DNA from: Bacteroidaceae bacterium | Lineage (GTDB): Bacteria; Bacteroidota; Bacteroidia; Bacteroidales; Bacteroidaceae | Direction of reading: 5' to 3' | DNA: 64,000 nt | Assembly: GCA_017469525.1 (NCBI GenBank) | Contig: JAFUGG010000018.1 | Coordinates: forward strand, 53,655 to 117,654 | Part shown: in pieces, positions 17,929 to 26,499 of the stretch | Layout of the letters: each line of letters begins with the position of its first letter | How positions within the stretch are numbered: position 1 is the first letter of the stretch | Made by a program: the position numbers and the translations under genes | The notes under the pieces: generated by a model | Told to the model about the DNA's origin: nothing | What the model saw: only the letters and a program-made list of their open reading frames with translations | Databases searched by the model: none

Positions 17929-19322
17929 AGTCCATATTTCTCAATCTTCCGGTAGAGTGCGCCGCGGCTGATGCCCAGCTCTTTTGCCGCCAGGGAGAGG
18001 TTGCCGCCGCAGCGGGCAATGCAGGCAGCGATGGTACACCGCTCCACGGAAGAGAGGGAACGACTGGAAGCCTCCCCCGTCCCCTCCAAAGGAGGGGTGA
18101 AGTGCTGCGCTGCCTCGTTCATGAAATCAGCGGCAGTCAGTAACCTCTCTCCCTCTCCTTTTGGAGAGGGCTGTGGTGAGGCTAATAGCACAGCACGCTC
18201 CACCATGTTCTTCAGCTCGCGTATGTTGCCGGGGAAGGGCAGCGACTGCAGGTAGGCGATGGCATCGGTCGAGGCCTTCAGCACAGGCAAGCCCGCCTGC
18301 TGGCAAGCCCCCGTGAGGAAATACTCCACGAGCATCGGGATGTCCTCCCTGCGTTCGCGCAGCGGCGGAAGGTGGATGCCCACCAGATTGATGCGGTAGA
18401 AGAGGTCCTCGCGAAAGGTGTGCTCCCTGACCATCGCACGCAGGTCGGCATTCGTGGCACAGATGACGCGGACGTCCGTGCGGCGTGTCCGGCTGTCGCC
18501 CAGCACCTCGTACGTCTGGTCTTGCAGCACGCGCAGCAGCTTCACCTGGCTTGCAAGCGACAGCTCGCCTATCTCATCCAGGAATATCGTGCCGCCGTTG
18601 GCCAGCTCGAAACGGCCTGCGCGGTCGGTAAGGGCATCGGTGAACGCTCCCTTCTTGTGGCCGAACATCTCGCTCTCGAACAGCGAAGAGGAGATGCCGC
18701 CCAGGTTCACCTTGACGAACGGTCCGCCGGCTCGCTTGCTCTGCCTGTGGATGGCTTCGGCCACAAGCTCCTTGCCTGTGCCACTCTCCCCGGTGATGAG
18801 GACAGGCGCATTCGTCGGAGCGATGCGGCTCATAGTGGAGTAAATACAGGACAGAGAAGGCAGCCTCACCCCCAGCCCCTCTCCGAGGAGAGGGGAGTCC
18901 TTAGCGGCAGAAAGCCCCTCTCCTCGGAGAGGGGATGGGGTGAGGCTCTTCGCCGTCCTTATCCTTTCCATCAGCACGTCGGCGTTCCACGGCTTCGTGA
19001 TGAAGTCGAAGGCTCCTGCCCGCATACCTCGCACGGCAAGGTCGATGCTTCCCCAGGCCGTCATCAGGATGATAGGCACGTCAGGACGGAACAACTTCGC
19101 CTGCTTGAGCAACGTCAGGCCTTCCTCGCCGTCGGTGGAATGGCTGAAGTTCATGTCCATCAGCACAAGTTCCACGGCAGGCTCGTCTTGCAAGACCCGT
19201 ATGGCAGCCTTGGGCTCTTCGGTCAGCACCACTTCGTAGCCATTGTACTCCAGCAACCGACGCAGCGAGTAGCATATGTTCTTGTCGTCGTCTACTACGA
19301 GAATCTTCATGTCTTCTTTCAA
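17925..19322 (-). CDS. NtrC-family sigma-54-dependent response regulator
   Basis: The 465-residue protein has a receiver domain (about 5-120, DDD at 11-13, phospho-acceptor Asp56, Lys110). Its AAA+ sigma-54 activation domain (about 155-385) has Walker A GESGTGKE (178-185), a GAFTDA variant of the sigma-54 contact loop GAFTGA (225-230) and Walker B GGTIFLDE (243-250). A Fis-type helix-turn-helix ends it (LSLAAKELGISRGALYRKIEKYGL). Three segments interrupt the standard layout: 128-153 in the receiver-AAA+ linker, and two short ones (SPQPSPKGEGE and TPPLEGTGEAS) between the AAA+ and DNA-binding domains. All three are in-frame GC-rich palindromic elements. It is the first gene of the regulator-kinase operon, which has its own housekeeping-type promoter. 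Its likely target is the sigma-54 promoter at 32018. Confidence 0.92.
   Translation of the reverse strand: MKEDMKILVVDDDKNICYSLRRLLEYNGYEVVLTEEPKAAIRVLQDEPAVELVLMDMNFSHSTDGEEGLTLLKQAKLFRPDVPIILMTAWGSIDLAVRGMRAGAFDFITKPWNADVLMERIRTAKSLTPSPLRGEGLSAAKDSPLLGEGLGVRLPSLSCIYSTMSRIAPTNAPVLITGESGTGKELVAEAIHRQSKRAGGPFVKVNLGGISSSLFESEMFGHKKGAFTDALTDRAGRFELANGGTIFLDEIGELSLASQVKLLRVLQDQTYEVLGDSRTRRTDVRVICATNADLRAMVREHTFREDLFYRINLVGIHLPPLRERREDIPMLVEYFLTGACQQAGLPVLKASTDAIAYLQSLPFPGNIRELKNMVERAVLLASPQPSPKGEGERLLTAADFMNEAAQHFTPPLEGTGEASSRSLSSVERCTIAACIARCGGNLSLAAKELGISRGALYRKIEKYGL
18071..18102. repeat. GC-rich palindromic element inside the regulator gene (C-terminal linker, first)
   Basis: CCCCTCCAAAGGAGGGG, with flanks, encodes TPPLEGTGEA between the AAA+ domain and the helix-turn-helix. 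Confidence 0.75.
18145..18183. repeat. GC-rich palindromic element inside the regulator gene (C-terminal linker, second)
   Basis: CCCTCTCCTTTTGGAGAGGG, with flanks, encodes SPQPSPKGEGE after the AAA+ domain. Confidence 0.75.
18862..18946. repeat. Two inverted GC-rich palindromic elements inside the regulator gene (interdomain linker)
   Basis: One copy (18862-18893) and its inverse (18915-18946) both contain CCCCTCTCC and GGAGAGGGG and are bounded by AGCCTCACCCC and its complement. Together they encode the 26-residue linker at 128-153. Confidence 0.85.
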
Positions 19323-19343
19323 GTTTTAGCCTTTCTGTGGGTG

Positions 19344-19351
19344 CAAAGTTA
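19344..19351 (-). promoter_or_regulatory. Bacteroidota -7 element for the regulator-kinase operon
   Basis: On the minus strand this is TAACTTTG, which fits TAnnTTTG, 22 bp upstream of the regulator start. It indicates transcription independent of the sigma-54 exporter operon. Confidence 0.6.
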
Positions 19352-19385
19352 AGAAAAGATTTCGACATCTGACGCTTTTTCCCTG

Positions 19386-20678
19386 CTATTCTTCCATCAA
19401 GGACTCCGTTATTTTGCTGCGGCAGATGTGCCAGGCAGGTATGGCGGTGCCGACGAGGACCGTACATAATATAATAATGTATACGATGAGGGACACGACG
19501 ATGAAGTGCTTGCCGAAGTCGTAGAACCAGAAGTGGACGGCAGGATTGACGTTGCTCTCCATCCAGAAGAGACCGTGCGAGGCGGCGAACTGAAAGTAGA
19601 TGACGCAGCCGATGACGACGCTGACGGTGGTAAGAAGCCATGCCTCGCGGATGAAGTCCCAGAAGACACGCCACTGGGTAGCGCCGAAGGCACGCTTCAC
19701 GCCTGCCTCCTCCCTGCGCTGCTGCGTGTACATCAGCAATGTGCCCAGCACGCCGAAAGCCAGGTTCGTGGCAAAGAAGGCAGCGATGAGCAGGTTGCGC
19801 CGCGTCATTCGCTTCATCCTGACTTCCCCATAACCTTTCTCAAACGCCTCGCGAGCCGTCAGCATCTGGCGGACATAGCAATGCTCTGTCACCAGCTCGC
19901 GCTGCACCTCCTGCTGATGTTCCTGCACGAAACGGTCGGCATTCACGCCTTCGCGAAGACGGACGATAATGGGGACGTTCAGGTTCACCCCACCGCTGCA
20001 AAGGAATACGGTCGCATAGTTGTGGTCGAAGGACTGATAGCGCACGTCCTCCACCACGGCGCGAATGTTGTAATGCTTCTTGAGCCAGCCTGATTCCATT
20101 TTCTCCTCGTCCCAGCCAAAATAGCGGACAAGCACGTTCCGACCTGCCACGTCGGTGGTGCCGAAGAGTCCCATTGCCAGCGAGCGCGTGATGATGATGC
20201 TCTTTTCCCACTCGCAGTTGTGCGTCAGCTCGCTGGTCGGCACGCTTGGCGTCAGCGACTTCATGCCATAGACCTCGAACATCTTCGAGTCAGGCTCGAA
20301 GCGAAAGCCGTAAACTTGAATGGAGTCTCCGTTGTCGTTAAATAGGAATTCTATCGAGCCGACCGAGCCAAAACCCATGGGAACGCATTTGGCGCGATAG
20401 GCTTGCTCCACGCCGTCCATCTCCTGCACCTTCCCGAGCAGACGTTCCTCTTCCTGCATGATGGCGTATTGGTCTGCGTCCCGTTCTTCCCAGCCCACAG
20501 AGCTGGCGACTTGCAGCTTTACCATGCGGTCGATGTCGTAGCCTAAGGGCAGGCGTGCCACGTAGCTTGTGACGATGACAGGGTCGAAGGCCCACCAGCA
20601 GGCAAAGGTGACGAGGATGAGTTCCATAATTAACCAGAGAGAGGAACTCCGACGAAATATCTCTTTTATCTGTTTCAT
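19386..20678 (-). CDS. FtsX/MacB-type ABC permease, B subunit of pair 3
   Basis: The 430-residue protein has an N-terminal membrane helix (about 14-32), a large periplasmic MacB-PCD-like domain (about 35-285) and three C-terminal helices starting near 295, 345 and 395, the FtsX arrangement. The conserved cytoplasmic loop reads RREEAGVKRAFGATQWRVFW. It belongs to the type B subset with the proteins at 25210 and 28866, whose C-termini read VYIIILCTVLVGTAIPA or similar. It overlaps the preceding A subunit by 4 bp and is the last gene of the export operon. No ATPase gene accompanies this pair, so it probably uses the ATPase at 28013. Confidence 0.85.
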   Translation of the reverse strand: MKQIKEIFRRSSSLWLIMELILVTFACWWAFDPVIVTSYVARLPLGYDIDRMVKLQVASSVGWEERDADQYAIMQEEERLLGKVQEMDGVEQAYRAKCVPMGFGSVGSIEFLFNDNGDSIQVYGFRFEPDSKMFEVYGMKSLTPSVPTSELTHNCEWEKSIIITRSLAMGLFGTTDVAGRNVLVRYFGWDEEKMESGWLKKHYNIRAVVEDVRYQSFDHNYATVFLCSGGVNLNVPIIVRLREGVNADRFVQEHQQEVQRELVTEHCYVRQMLTAREAFEKGYGEVRMKRMTRRNLLIAAFFATNLAFGVLGTLLMYTQQRREEAGVKRAFGATQWRVFWDFIREAWLLTTVSVVIGCVIYFQFAASHGLFWMESNVNPAVHFWFYDFGKHFIVVSLIVYIIILCTVLVGTAIPAWHICRSKITESLMEE

Positions 20679-21958
20679 TTCTTTATCATCATAGATTCAA
20701 CAATCGGTTTCCTGAGGCTGAGCCATGCGGGCAGGGTTGCAGCCAGCACGTTCAGGGTGCAGCAGACAATCAGGGCGATGAGGAAGACGGCGGGGCCGAA
20801 GAACATCTCGCCCTTGAGCACCGGCACGTCGGCATACATCTCCGCATTCGTGGCGAAGATGGCGAACACCCAGTCGCGCCAGCCATAGAGCGCCAGCCAT
20901 GCGAGGCACAGACCTAAGAGGCCGCCGGCGAGCGTGAGCATGAGGTTCTCCATGACAACCTGCCAGAGCAGCGTGCGACGCTTGGCTCCGAAGACTTTGC
21001 GGATAGCCATTTCGGGCAGACGACGCTCCATGCGGCTGGCCACCATGCCGCTCAGGTTGACGGCAGGCACGACGAGCAGGAGCAGAACGCCTGGCAGGAC
21101 GTACCAGATGATGCTGTCGCCCCAGGCATCGAACACATAGCCGAGACTCTTCCAGACCGTGGCGTAGTGCGACTCCATGTCTATTGTCATGTCCACCTGC
21201 TCGTTGGCATGCATGGCGTTGTAGCGTGCTTCCACCTCTTTCATCTCCTGCATGAAGGCCTTGCGCTTTGCGGCGGGCACGCTGAAATAGACTTCCACGC
21301 AACCGTCTTCGTAGCTGTTCCAGTTGTACTCCTGCATCAGGCCGTCGGCAGCGTAGGGCACATAGATGTCTGCCACGCACTTCTCCGTCAGCTCGCTCGG
21401 CGTCTCTACCACGCCGCAGATGCGGTAGTCCTGGTGGCGGAAGGTGACGGTGGAGCCCACGGCTTTTGCTTCCTTCGGGAAGAGCAGGCTGCGCACTTCT
21501 TCCGTGATGACGACGTTGCGGCGGCCGCTGTCGAAGTCATCCTTCGTGAAGGGATTGCCTTCGGTGAAGCGGAACTGGAAGAAGCGGAAGAAGCCCGGCT
21601 CCGTCATCTTCACCTTCACCTCGTGGTCGTGGATGCCGTCGGGCAGCTTCATGTAGTCTCCATCGCCTGTATAGAAACTCATCACGGCTGTCATGCATTC
21701 CGGCGTCTGCATCTTCTGGAACATGTCACGGAAGATGGCAGGCGGGATGATAAGGCCTTTGGAGTTGTCTTTCGTTCTCATGATATCCAGATAGTACGTC
21801 TTGCTGCGACGCACTTCGGGTGCGATGTTAGCAGTCTTCACGTAATAGACCTCGGCAATGAGCATCGTGAAGGCGATGGCGAGGGCCGTGCCCAGGATGT
21901 AGAGGGCGGAGTAGAGCTTGGCCTCCTTTAGGGGGAGAATAGGATTCTGTCTGTTCAT
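20675..21958 (-). CDS. FtsX/MacB-type ABC permease, A subunit of pair 3
   Basis: The 427-residue protein has the FtsX layout: N-terminal helix (about 15-40, LYSALYILGTALAIAFTM), periplasmic domain, and three C-terminal helices from about 275 with the loop MERRLPEMAIRKVFGAKRRTLLW. The C-terminus AWLSLRKPIVESMM is shared with the A subunits at 26496 and 30377. It overlaps the B subunit by 4 bp. A hairpin array at 22004-22117 lies between it and the upstream HlyD gene, where it could attenuate or stabilise the transcript. Confidence 0.85.
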   Translation of the reverse strand: MNRQNPILPLKEAKLYSALYILGTALAIAFTMLIAEVYYVKTANIAPEVRRSKTYYLDIMRTKDNSKGLIIPPAIFRDMFQKMQTPECMTAVMSFYTGDGDYMKLPDGIHDHEVKVKMTEPGFFRFFQFRFTEGNPFTKDDFDSGRRNVVITEEVRSLLFPKEAKAVGSTVTFRHQDYRICGVVETPSELTEKCVADIYVPYAADGLMQEYNWNSYEDGCVEVYFSVPAAKRKAFMQEMKEVEARYNAMHANEQVDMTIDMESHYATVWKSLGYVFDAWGDSIIWYVLPGVLLLLVVPAVNLSGMVASRMERRLPEMAIRKVFGAKRRTLLWQVVMENLMLTLAGGLLGLCLAWLALYGWRDWVFAIFATNAEMYADVPVLKGEMFFGPAVFLIALIVCCTLNVLAATLPAWLSLRKPIVESMMIKK

Positions 21959-22003
21959 TTGTTCTTTCTTGTTTTGTTATGACGACTTCTTTCTCTCTTT
22001 GTT

Positions 22004-22117
22004 CGGTCGGATTTGCAATCCGACCGTAAGGAATATAGGGATTTGCAATCCCGTAATGTCTTGATGTCGGCATTTCAAATGCCTATATTCGCATCTGGCG
22101 GATTGCAAATCCGCCAG
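22004..22117. repeat. Four hairpins with a TTTGCAA-type core
   Basis: Four palindromes stand in a row: 22004-22026 (core GGATTTGCAATCC), 22038-22052 (GGGATTTGCAATCCC), 22069-22083 (GGCATTTCAAATGCC) and 22095-22117 (core GGATTGCAAATCC). Their outer stems differ and compensate, for example GGTC with GACC and GGC with GCC. Confidence 0.85.
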
Positions 22118-22145
22118 AACGGTCGTGATGACGCGGCTCTGCTTC

Positions 22146-23411
22146 CTATTTCACCTTCAGCTTCTCGCGTCCCTTGTACTTTGTCATGTCGCTGACGACG
22201 ACCTGCTCGCCCTGCTCCAGGCCTTCCACCACTTCGATGTAGTCGTAGTTGCATTCGCCGAGCTTGACGTTTCTTGCCTTCAGTTCTTCATTCTTCATTA
22301 CAAACATCGTATAGTCCCCCGGGCCGCTGTAGAACGAGCCGTTGCGGATGCGGAGGACATCGTCTTTGATGCTGGTGATGACGAACACCTCTGTCCTAAG
22401 TCCGGAACGCAGTCGCGGGTGACTCATGTTGTCAGGTACGGCGGTGAAGGTGATGACGCCGCTTTGGCTCAAGGGCGTCACGGTGCCGACTGTGCCGCTG
22501 AGCATCTCCTTGCCTATCTTCAGGATGACGGCTCCGCCTACGCGGACGCGGTCGGCATGTGTGTCGCTTATCTCGCATTCGGCCTTGAAGTGCCGGAGGT
22601 CGCTGACGATGGCGAGCTTCTGACCAGCGGAGACGGTGGAGCCGACCTCTGTGTTGATGTAGGTCAGGGTGGCGCGGCGGGGCGAACGTATCTTGGCGTC
22701 GTCCAGGGTGCGACGTTTCTCGCCGAGTCCTTTCTCGAAGATGCTGTTCTGTAGCTGCTGCATGCGCAGGTCGGCTTGCTTCACGCGCTTCTCGTTCTCG
22801 TACTGCTGCCGGAGCTGTCGGAGTTGCAGCTGTGCCGTGCGGAGGGCTGTCTCGGCCTGCCGGACGCGGTCGCGTGTGCCGGAGCCGAGGCTGTCGAGGT
22901 AGAGCTCGTTGCGCAGCTGTGCCTCCAGCTGCGACACCTTCATCTCGTCCACCTCAATCTGCATCTGCCGGTCGGAGAGCTGCGTCTCGGTGTTCGCCTT
23001 GAGCTGTTCCATCTGCTGCCGCTTTATCTCCCGCTCGTCGAGGGCTTTGGCGTAGTCCGTTTCGGCCGACTGGAGATCCAGCCGGCACAGTGGCGTACCC
23101 ACGTCGACGCTGTCGCCGCTGTGGGCATAGACCTCGAGTATCTGTGAGCTGATGGGCGAGACGATGACCTCCTCGAAGGCCGGTACGATGCGTCCCGTGG
23201 CCGAGACGCTGACATCTATCGTGCCGCGGTCCACCTCCGAGATGACGAGCTTGTCCCGCTCCAGCGTGGGGAGCATCTGCCCTCCGAGCCATGCGGCGGC
23301 GCCCATCACCAGCAGGAAATCGCCCGTCCACAGGGCTGCCTGCCTCATCTTCCGTTTTCTCTGTTCGCTGACAGGGATTTGTCTGTCCATTGTCTGACTG
23401 TCGTTCTTCAT
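22146..23411 (-). CDS. HlyD/MacA-family periplasmic adaptor
   Basis: I start it at ATG 23411 (MKNDSQTMDRQIP), because codons further upstream overlap the TCTCACGTGTGAGA repeats. The 421-residue protein has a short cytoplasmic start, one membrane helix (about 28-48), a biotinyl-lipoyl-like half (VSATGRIVPAFEEVIVSPISSQILEVYAHSGDSV), a long coiled-coil hairpin (about 115-240, rich in Q, L, R and E), the second lipoyl half (INTEVGSTVSAGQKLAIV) and a C-terminal membrane-proximal domain. It would bridge the FtsX-type permeases and the TolC-like channel encoded just upstream. Confidence 0.9.
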   Translation of the reverse strand: MKNDSQTMDRQIPVSEQRKRKMRQAALWTGDFLLVMGAAAWLGGQMLPTLERDKLVISEVDRGTIDVSVSATGRIVPAFEEVIVSPISSQILEVYAHSGDSVDVGTPLCRLDLQSAETDYAKALDEREIKRQQMEQLKANTETQLSDRQMQIEVDEMKVSQLEAQLRNELYLDSLGSGTRDRVRQAETALRTAQLQLRQLRQQYENEKRVKQADLRMQQLQNSIFEKGLGEKRRTLDDAKIRSPRRATLTYINTEVGSTVSAGQKLAIVSDLRHFKAECEISDTHADRVRVGGAVILKIGKEMLSGTVGTVTPLSQSGVITFTAVPDNMSHPRLRSGLRTEVFVITSIKDDVLRIRNGSFYSGPGDYTMFVMKNEELKARNVKLGECNYDYIEVVEGLEQGEQVVVSDMTKYKGREKLKVK

Positions 23412-23457
23412 CTTTTTCTTGTGTAGTGTTGTTTTACGCGTAGTGTGGCGTCGGCTT

Positions 23458-23519
23458 GTCTCACGTGTGAGAAAATGTTTTCTCATACATGAGACAGACT
23501 TGTCTCACACGTGAGACAA
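23458..23519. repeat. TCTCACGTGTGAGA palindromes, three units
   Basis: Three units (GTCTCACGTGTGAGA, TCTCATACATGAGAC and GTCTCACACGTGAGAC) lie between the TolC-like and HlyD genes. The same family is at 30287-30351 in the same operon. Confidence 0.8.
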
Positions 23520-25133
23520 TCACTCGTCGCGTATGATGCGTTCAAAGTCCTCGTGTATGTCGCAGCCTCGCTCAAAGTCCCAAAGGGCGATGGAGCGGAG
23601 CTGGTAGTAGTATTTCCAGTAGTTGTAGAGGCTGGTGATGCGGTTCAGTCGTGCCTGGTCCTTGGCCGTCTGCGAGTCGGAAAGCTCCAGGGTGGAGATG
23701 GACCCAATCTTGAACGTCTCTACGTTGGTGTTGTAGCGTCGCTGGGCAATGGTGTCTGCCTCGCAGGCGATGCGTAGCTGTTCGGCCTGATTGTTGAACT
23801 GTTCGGTCAGGACGAAGAGGTCCTGCCGGAAGTCCTGCGCTTGCTGCCGGAGCTGTCCGCGCACGATCTCCCGATAGCTTTCCGCCATCTTGCGCTGACC
23901 CTTGCGTTTGCCCCAGTCGAGGATGGGCAGGGAGAAGCCCACCTGCACCACCTCCTTGCTCAGCAGGTCGCGGTAGGCGCCGCCGATGCTCTCAGCCATG
24001 CCCGTGTAGCCAAGCTGTGCATGGAGCGTCACGCTGCGTCGGTTGGCCTTGGCCGAAGCGACGTTGTAGTCGGCCTCCAACTGCCGTCGGCGCATCGTGG
24101 TGGCAAGGGCGTTGTTCTCTAATGCATGGCTGAGGACTTCCTCATAGTCAAGATGAAGACCCACCCCCTGCCCTTCCTCTGTAGGGAGGGGAGTATTTAC
24201 ATCTGCCTCCTCTGTGGTCTGTTGGCAATTGCTCCCCTCCCTACAAGGGAGGGGTTGGGGGAGGGTCCGGGTTGGCACCTTTGGTTCTATCGGCACGATG
24301 TCCGTCTCCACGTCGAGGAACGAGCGGAGGGCGAACTGACAGGCTTGCCTCGTGCTCTCCGCATTGGTGAGGGAGCTGCGGGCTGTCAAGACGCCCAAGC
24401 GCATCTGCAGCACGTCGTTCTCGCTGATGGTGCCCATCTGTCGCTTGGCCAGCGCTACGTCGTAGAGTTTCTCCGCCGTCCGCAGGTTCTGCTCGGCAAT
24501 GCCCACCTGCTCGCCTGCAATGATGAGGTTGAAGAAGAGACTGACAGCCTCCATCGCCACCTGCTCCGTCTCGGTCAGGAAACGTGCCTGTGCCTCGCGG
24601 TAGCGCAACGGCTCGATGCGTCGGTTCCACTTCAGGTGGTTCACGCCGAACAGCGGTTGCGACAGCGTGACGGCAATGGGGAGCGACATGAACTGATTGC
24701 CCCCGCTCGTTCCCGACTGGTGGAGGAAGTCGAGCGACGACTCTACGGAGATGGTGCCGCCAGTAGGCCAAATCTTCTGCGTGACGTAGAGCGAGCCGTT
24801 CAGCCCAAGGTAGTCGTTGCGCACATACGACACGCCGCCGTCCCCCTGCTGGTAGCTCGTGTAGCGTTTGTTGTAGCTGCCCGACGAGGAGAACGACACC
24901 TCCGGCAACAGGTCAGCCTTGTAGCTGCGCCATTGCCAGTAGGCCGACTTCAGCTCGCCCAACGCCACAGCCGCATCCACGCTTTGCCGCCGCGCCATCG
25001 CAATGCAGTCGTCGAGGGAGAGGATAAAAGCCCCCTCCCCGCTCCCCCTTTGGGGGAGTGCCTTTGCCTTGGTTGCTAACGGCTGCATGACAAGCAACGT
25101 CAGGGTAATCAGTTTTGTAAATAACCTATTCAT
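23520..25133 (-). CDS. TolC-like outer-membrane efflux protein
   Basis: The 537-residue protein has a signal peptide (about 1-22) and two tandem OMF repeats (about 40-300 and 345-530) of long helices and short strands, as in TolC (ALGELKSAYWQWRSYKADLLPEVSFS at the start, SLYNYWKYYYQLRSIALWDFE near the end, split across the repeat). It would form the trimeric outer-membrane channel of the export system. It carries two in-frame GC-rich palindromic insertions: one right after the signal peptide (ALPQRGSGEGAF) and a double one of about 40 residues (near 300-342, with LPQPLPCREG and TPLPTEEGQGVG) in the linker between the repeats. Confidence 0.9.
   Translation of the reverse strand: MNRLFTKLITLTLLVMQPLATKAKALPQRGSGEGAFILSLDDCIAMARRQSVDAAVALGELKSAYWQWRSYKADLLPEVSFSSSGSYNKRYTSYQQGDGGVSYVRNDYLGLNGSLYVTQKIWPTGGTISVESSLDFLHQSGTSGGNQFMSLPIAVTLSQPLFGVNHLKWNRRIEPLRYREAQARFLTETEQVAMEAVSLFFNLIIAGEQVGIAEQNLRTAEKLYDVALAKRQMGTISENDVLQMRLGVLTARSSLTNAESTRQACQFALRSFLDVETDIVPIEPKVPTRTLPQPLPCREGSNCQQTTEEADVNTPLPTEEGQGVGLHLDYEEVLSHALENNALATTMRRRQLEADYNVASAKANRRSVTLHAQLGYTGMAESIGGAYRDLLSKEVVQVGFSLPILDWGKRKGQRKMAESYREIVRGQLRQQAQDFRQDLFVLTEQFNNQAEQLRIACEADTIAQRRYNTNVETFKIGSISTLELSDSQTAKDQARLNRITSLYNYWKYYYQLRSIALWDFERGCDIHEDFERIIRDE
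24158..24268. repeat. Two inverted GC-rich palindromic elements inside the tolC-like gene
   Basis: Copies at 24158-24195 and 24231-24268 are in opposite orientation (CCCTTCCTCTGTAGGGAGGG, and CCCCTCCCTACAAGGGAGGG). They encode extra residues in the linker between the two OMF repeats. Confidence 0.8.
25029..25064. repeat. GC-rich palindromic element near the tolC-like 5' end
   Basis: CTCCCCCTTTGGGGGAG, with flanks, encodes ALPQRGSGEGAF directly after the signal peptide. Confidence 0.7.
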
Positions 25134-25156
25134 ATTTTATGTTTCAACGGGATTGA

Positions 25157-25209
25157 GGCACTCCCTCCCCCTAAAGGGGGACGGGGGGTCTTGGAGCGGG
25201 GAGGGGGCC
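25157..25209. repeat. GC-rich palindromic elements, intergenic
   Basis: CTCCCTCCCCCTAAAGGGGG plus a further G-rich half fills the spacer between the permease at 25210 and the tolC-like gene. It is an extragenic member of the family that is also found inside genes. Confidence 0.75.
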
Positions 25210-26499
25210 TTACTCATGACGTAACGCTTCTACGGGTTTCGTATACATAGCAATCAGGGTAGGGATGGTGATGCCGAGCGTGACGACAAGGAGCATCAGT
25301 AGCAGCTGAACGCCGCAGACGGTGAAGAAGTGCGGCCAGAACTGCGCCACCCAGTCCGTCTCGCGCTCCAACGCACCATGCTTCTCTCCCATGAAGAGGA
25401 GGTCGTTCATGGCAAACTGAAGCCAGATAATCTGCCCGATGACGCAGGCCACGAAGGTGAGTAAGGCTGCCTCCTGCCATATCATCCGGAAGATGTCGCG
25501 CCGTTTGGCACCGAAGCTTCGCATGATGCCGATGTCCTCCATGCGCCCTCGTATCTGCAACCAGTAGGTGCCCAGCGTGCCGAGCACGACGCCCACGAGC
25601 AGGATGCTGAGGAAGATGCTGAACACGGTGAAAAGCATGTGCCCTTCGCTCAAACGGTTGTGATGCTTCAGGTAGTCCTTGAACGTCTCTGTCTCCGTCA
25701 GCCTGTATGTGCCTTCCTGCAGACGCATGTCCGGCATGTCGTATCGCGCCAAGAAAGCTTCGGCGTCGGCATCGGGTTTGAGGCGGATGAGCATGGACGG
25801 ACTGTTGTCCCACAGGTCGCTGGGGTAGAATATGCTGTAGAAGTATCGCTGGTTCTCTATGGCCTTCACGTCCTCCACCACGCCGCAGACGATGAGGTGC
25901 TTCCTGTTCTCCTCGAAATTGTACTTCCCGCCGTACACGATGCGCCTGCCCACTGCCTTCTCGGTGCCGAAGAGCGCCTGGGCCAGGCTGCGGGTGATGA
26001 CGACACCATACTCCTCCTTTGCCTCCGACAGCTCCTCCACAGAGGGACTGCCCTCGACGGATGTCAGGCCGAGCGTCTCGAAGAAATGCTCACCGCGCAG
26101 GAAGCTATGCTCGTAGGCAAGCAGGGCCTGCGTGCCGGTCTCGGTGCGCACGCTGTCCCAGGAACTTTCCTGATAGCGTCCGCCAAAGACTTCATTGGCA
26201 AGGCTCACGGACTGCACTTCGGGCAGGCTCTGCACATGGTCGCGCAAGGCATAGAGCCCCCATACGCCGAGAGTGTCCGAACGCGTCCCCTCCCCATCGG
26301 GGGAGGTTGGGAGGGGGCTGACTTCGCCCACCAGCAGGTGTTCCTTCTCGAACTCGCCGCTGGCACGTGCTATGTGGGTGTTGTATGTGACGACGACAAT
26401 GGCGTCGAGGGCAAAGAAACTGAAGACGGCGGCGAGGATTATCTCGACGAAGATGAAGCCGTTCTTCCCGCGGTGTGCCCAAAGGTTTTTAAGTGTCAT
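25210..26499 (-). CDS. FtsX/MacB-type ABC permease, B subunit of pair 2
   Basis: The 429-residue protein has an N-terminal helix (about 12-38), a periplasmic domain and three C-terminal helices (from about 290), with the loop MEDIGIMRSFGAKRRDIFR. The end is VEALRHE, close to the VTDALRDE of the B subunit at 28866. Residues about 60-77 (SPLPTSPDGEGTRSD) are encoded by a GC-rich palindromic element and sit early in the periplasmic domain. It overlaps the A subunit by 4 bp. Confidence 0.85.
   Translation of the reverse strand: MTLKNLWAHRGKNGFIFVEIILAAVFSFFALDAIVVVTYNTHIARASGEFEKEHLLVGEVSPLPTSPDGEGTRSDTLGVWGLYALRDHVQSLPEVQSVSLANEVFGGRYQESSWDSVRTETGTQALLAYEHSFLRGEHFFETLGLTSVEGSPSVEELSEAKEEYGVVITRSLAQALFGTEKAVGRRIVYGGKYNFEENRKHLIVCGVVEDVKAIENQRYFYSIFYPSDLWDNSPSMLIRLKPDADAEAFLARYDMPDMRLQEGTYRLTETETFKDYLKHHNRLSEGHMLFTVFSIFLSILLVGVVLGTLGTYWLQIRGRMEDIGIMRSFGAKRRDIFRMIWQEAALLTFVACVIGQIIWLQFAMNDLLFMGEKHGALERETDWVAQFWPHFFTVCGVQLLLMLLVVTLGITIPTLIAMYTKPVEALRHE
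26284..26321. repeat. GC-rich palindromic element inside the permease gene of pair 2 (B)
   Basis: CCCCTCCCCATCGGGGGAGG, with flanks, encodes SPLPTSPDGEG in the periplasmic domain. Confidence 0.75.
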
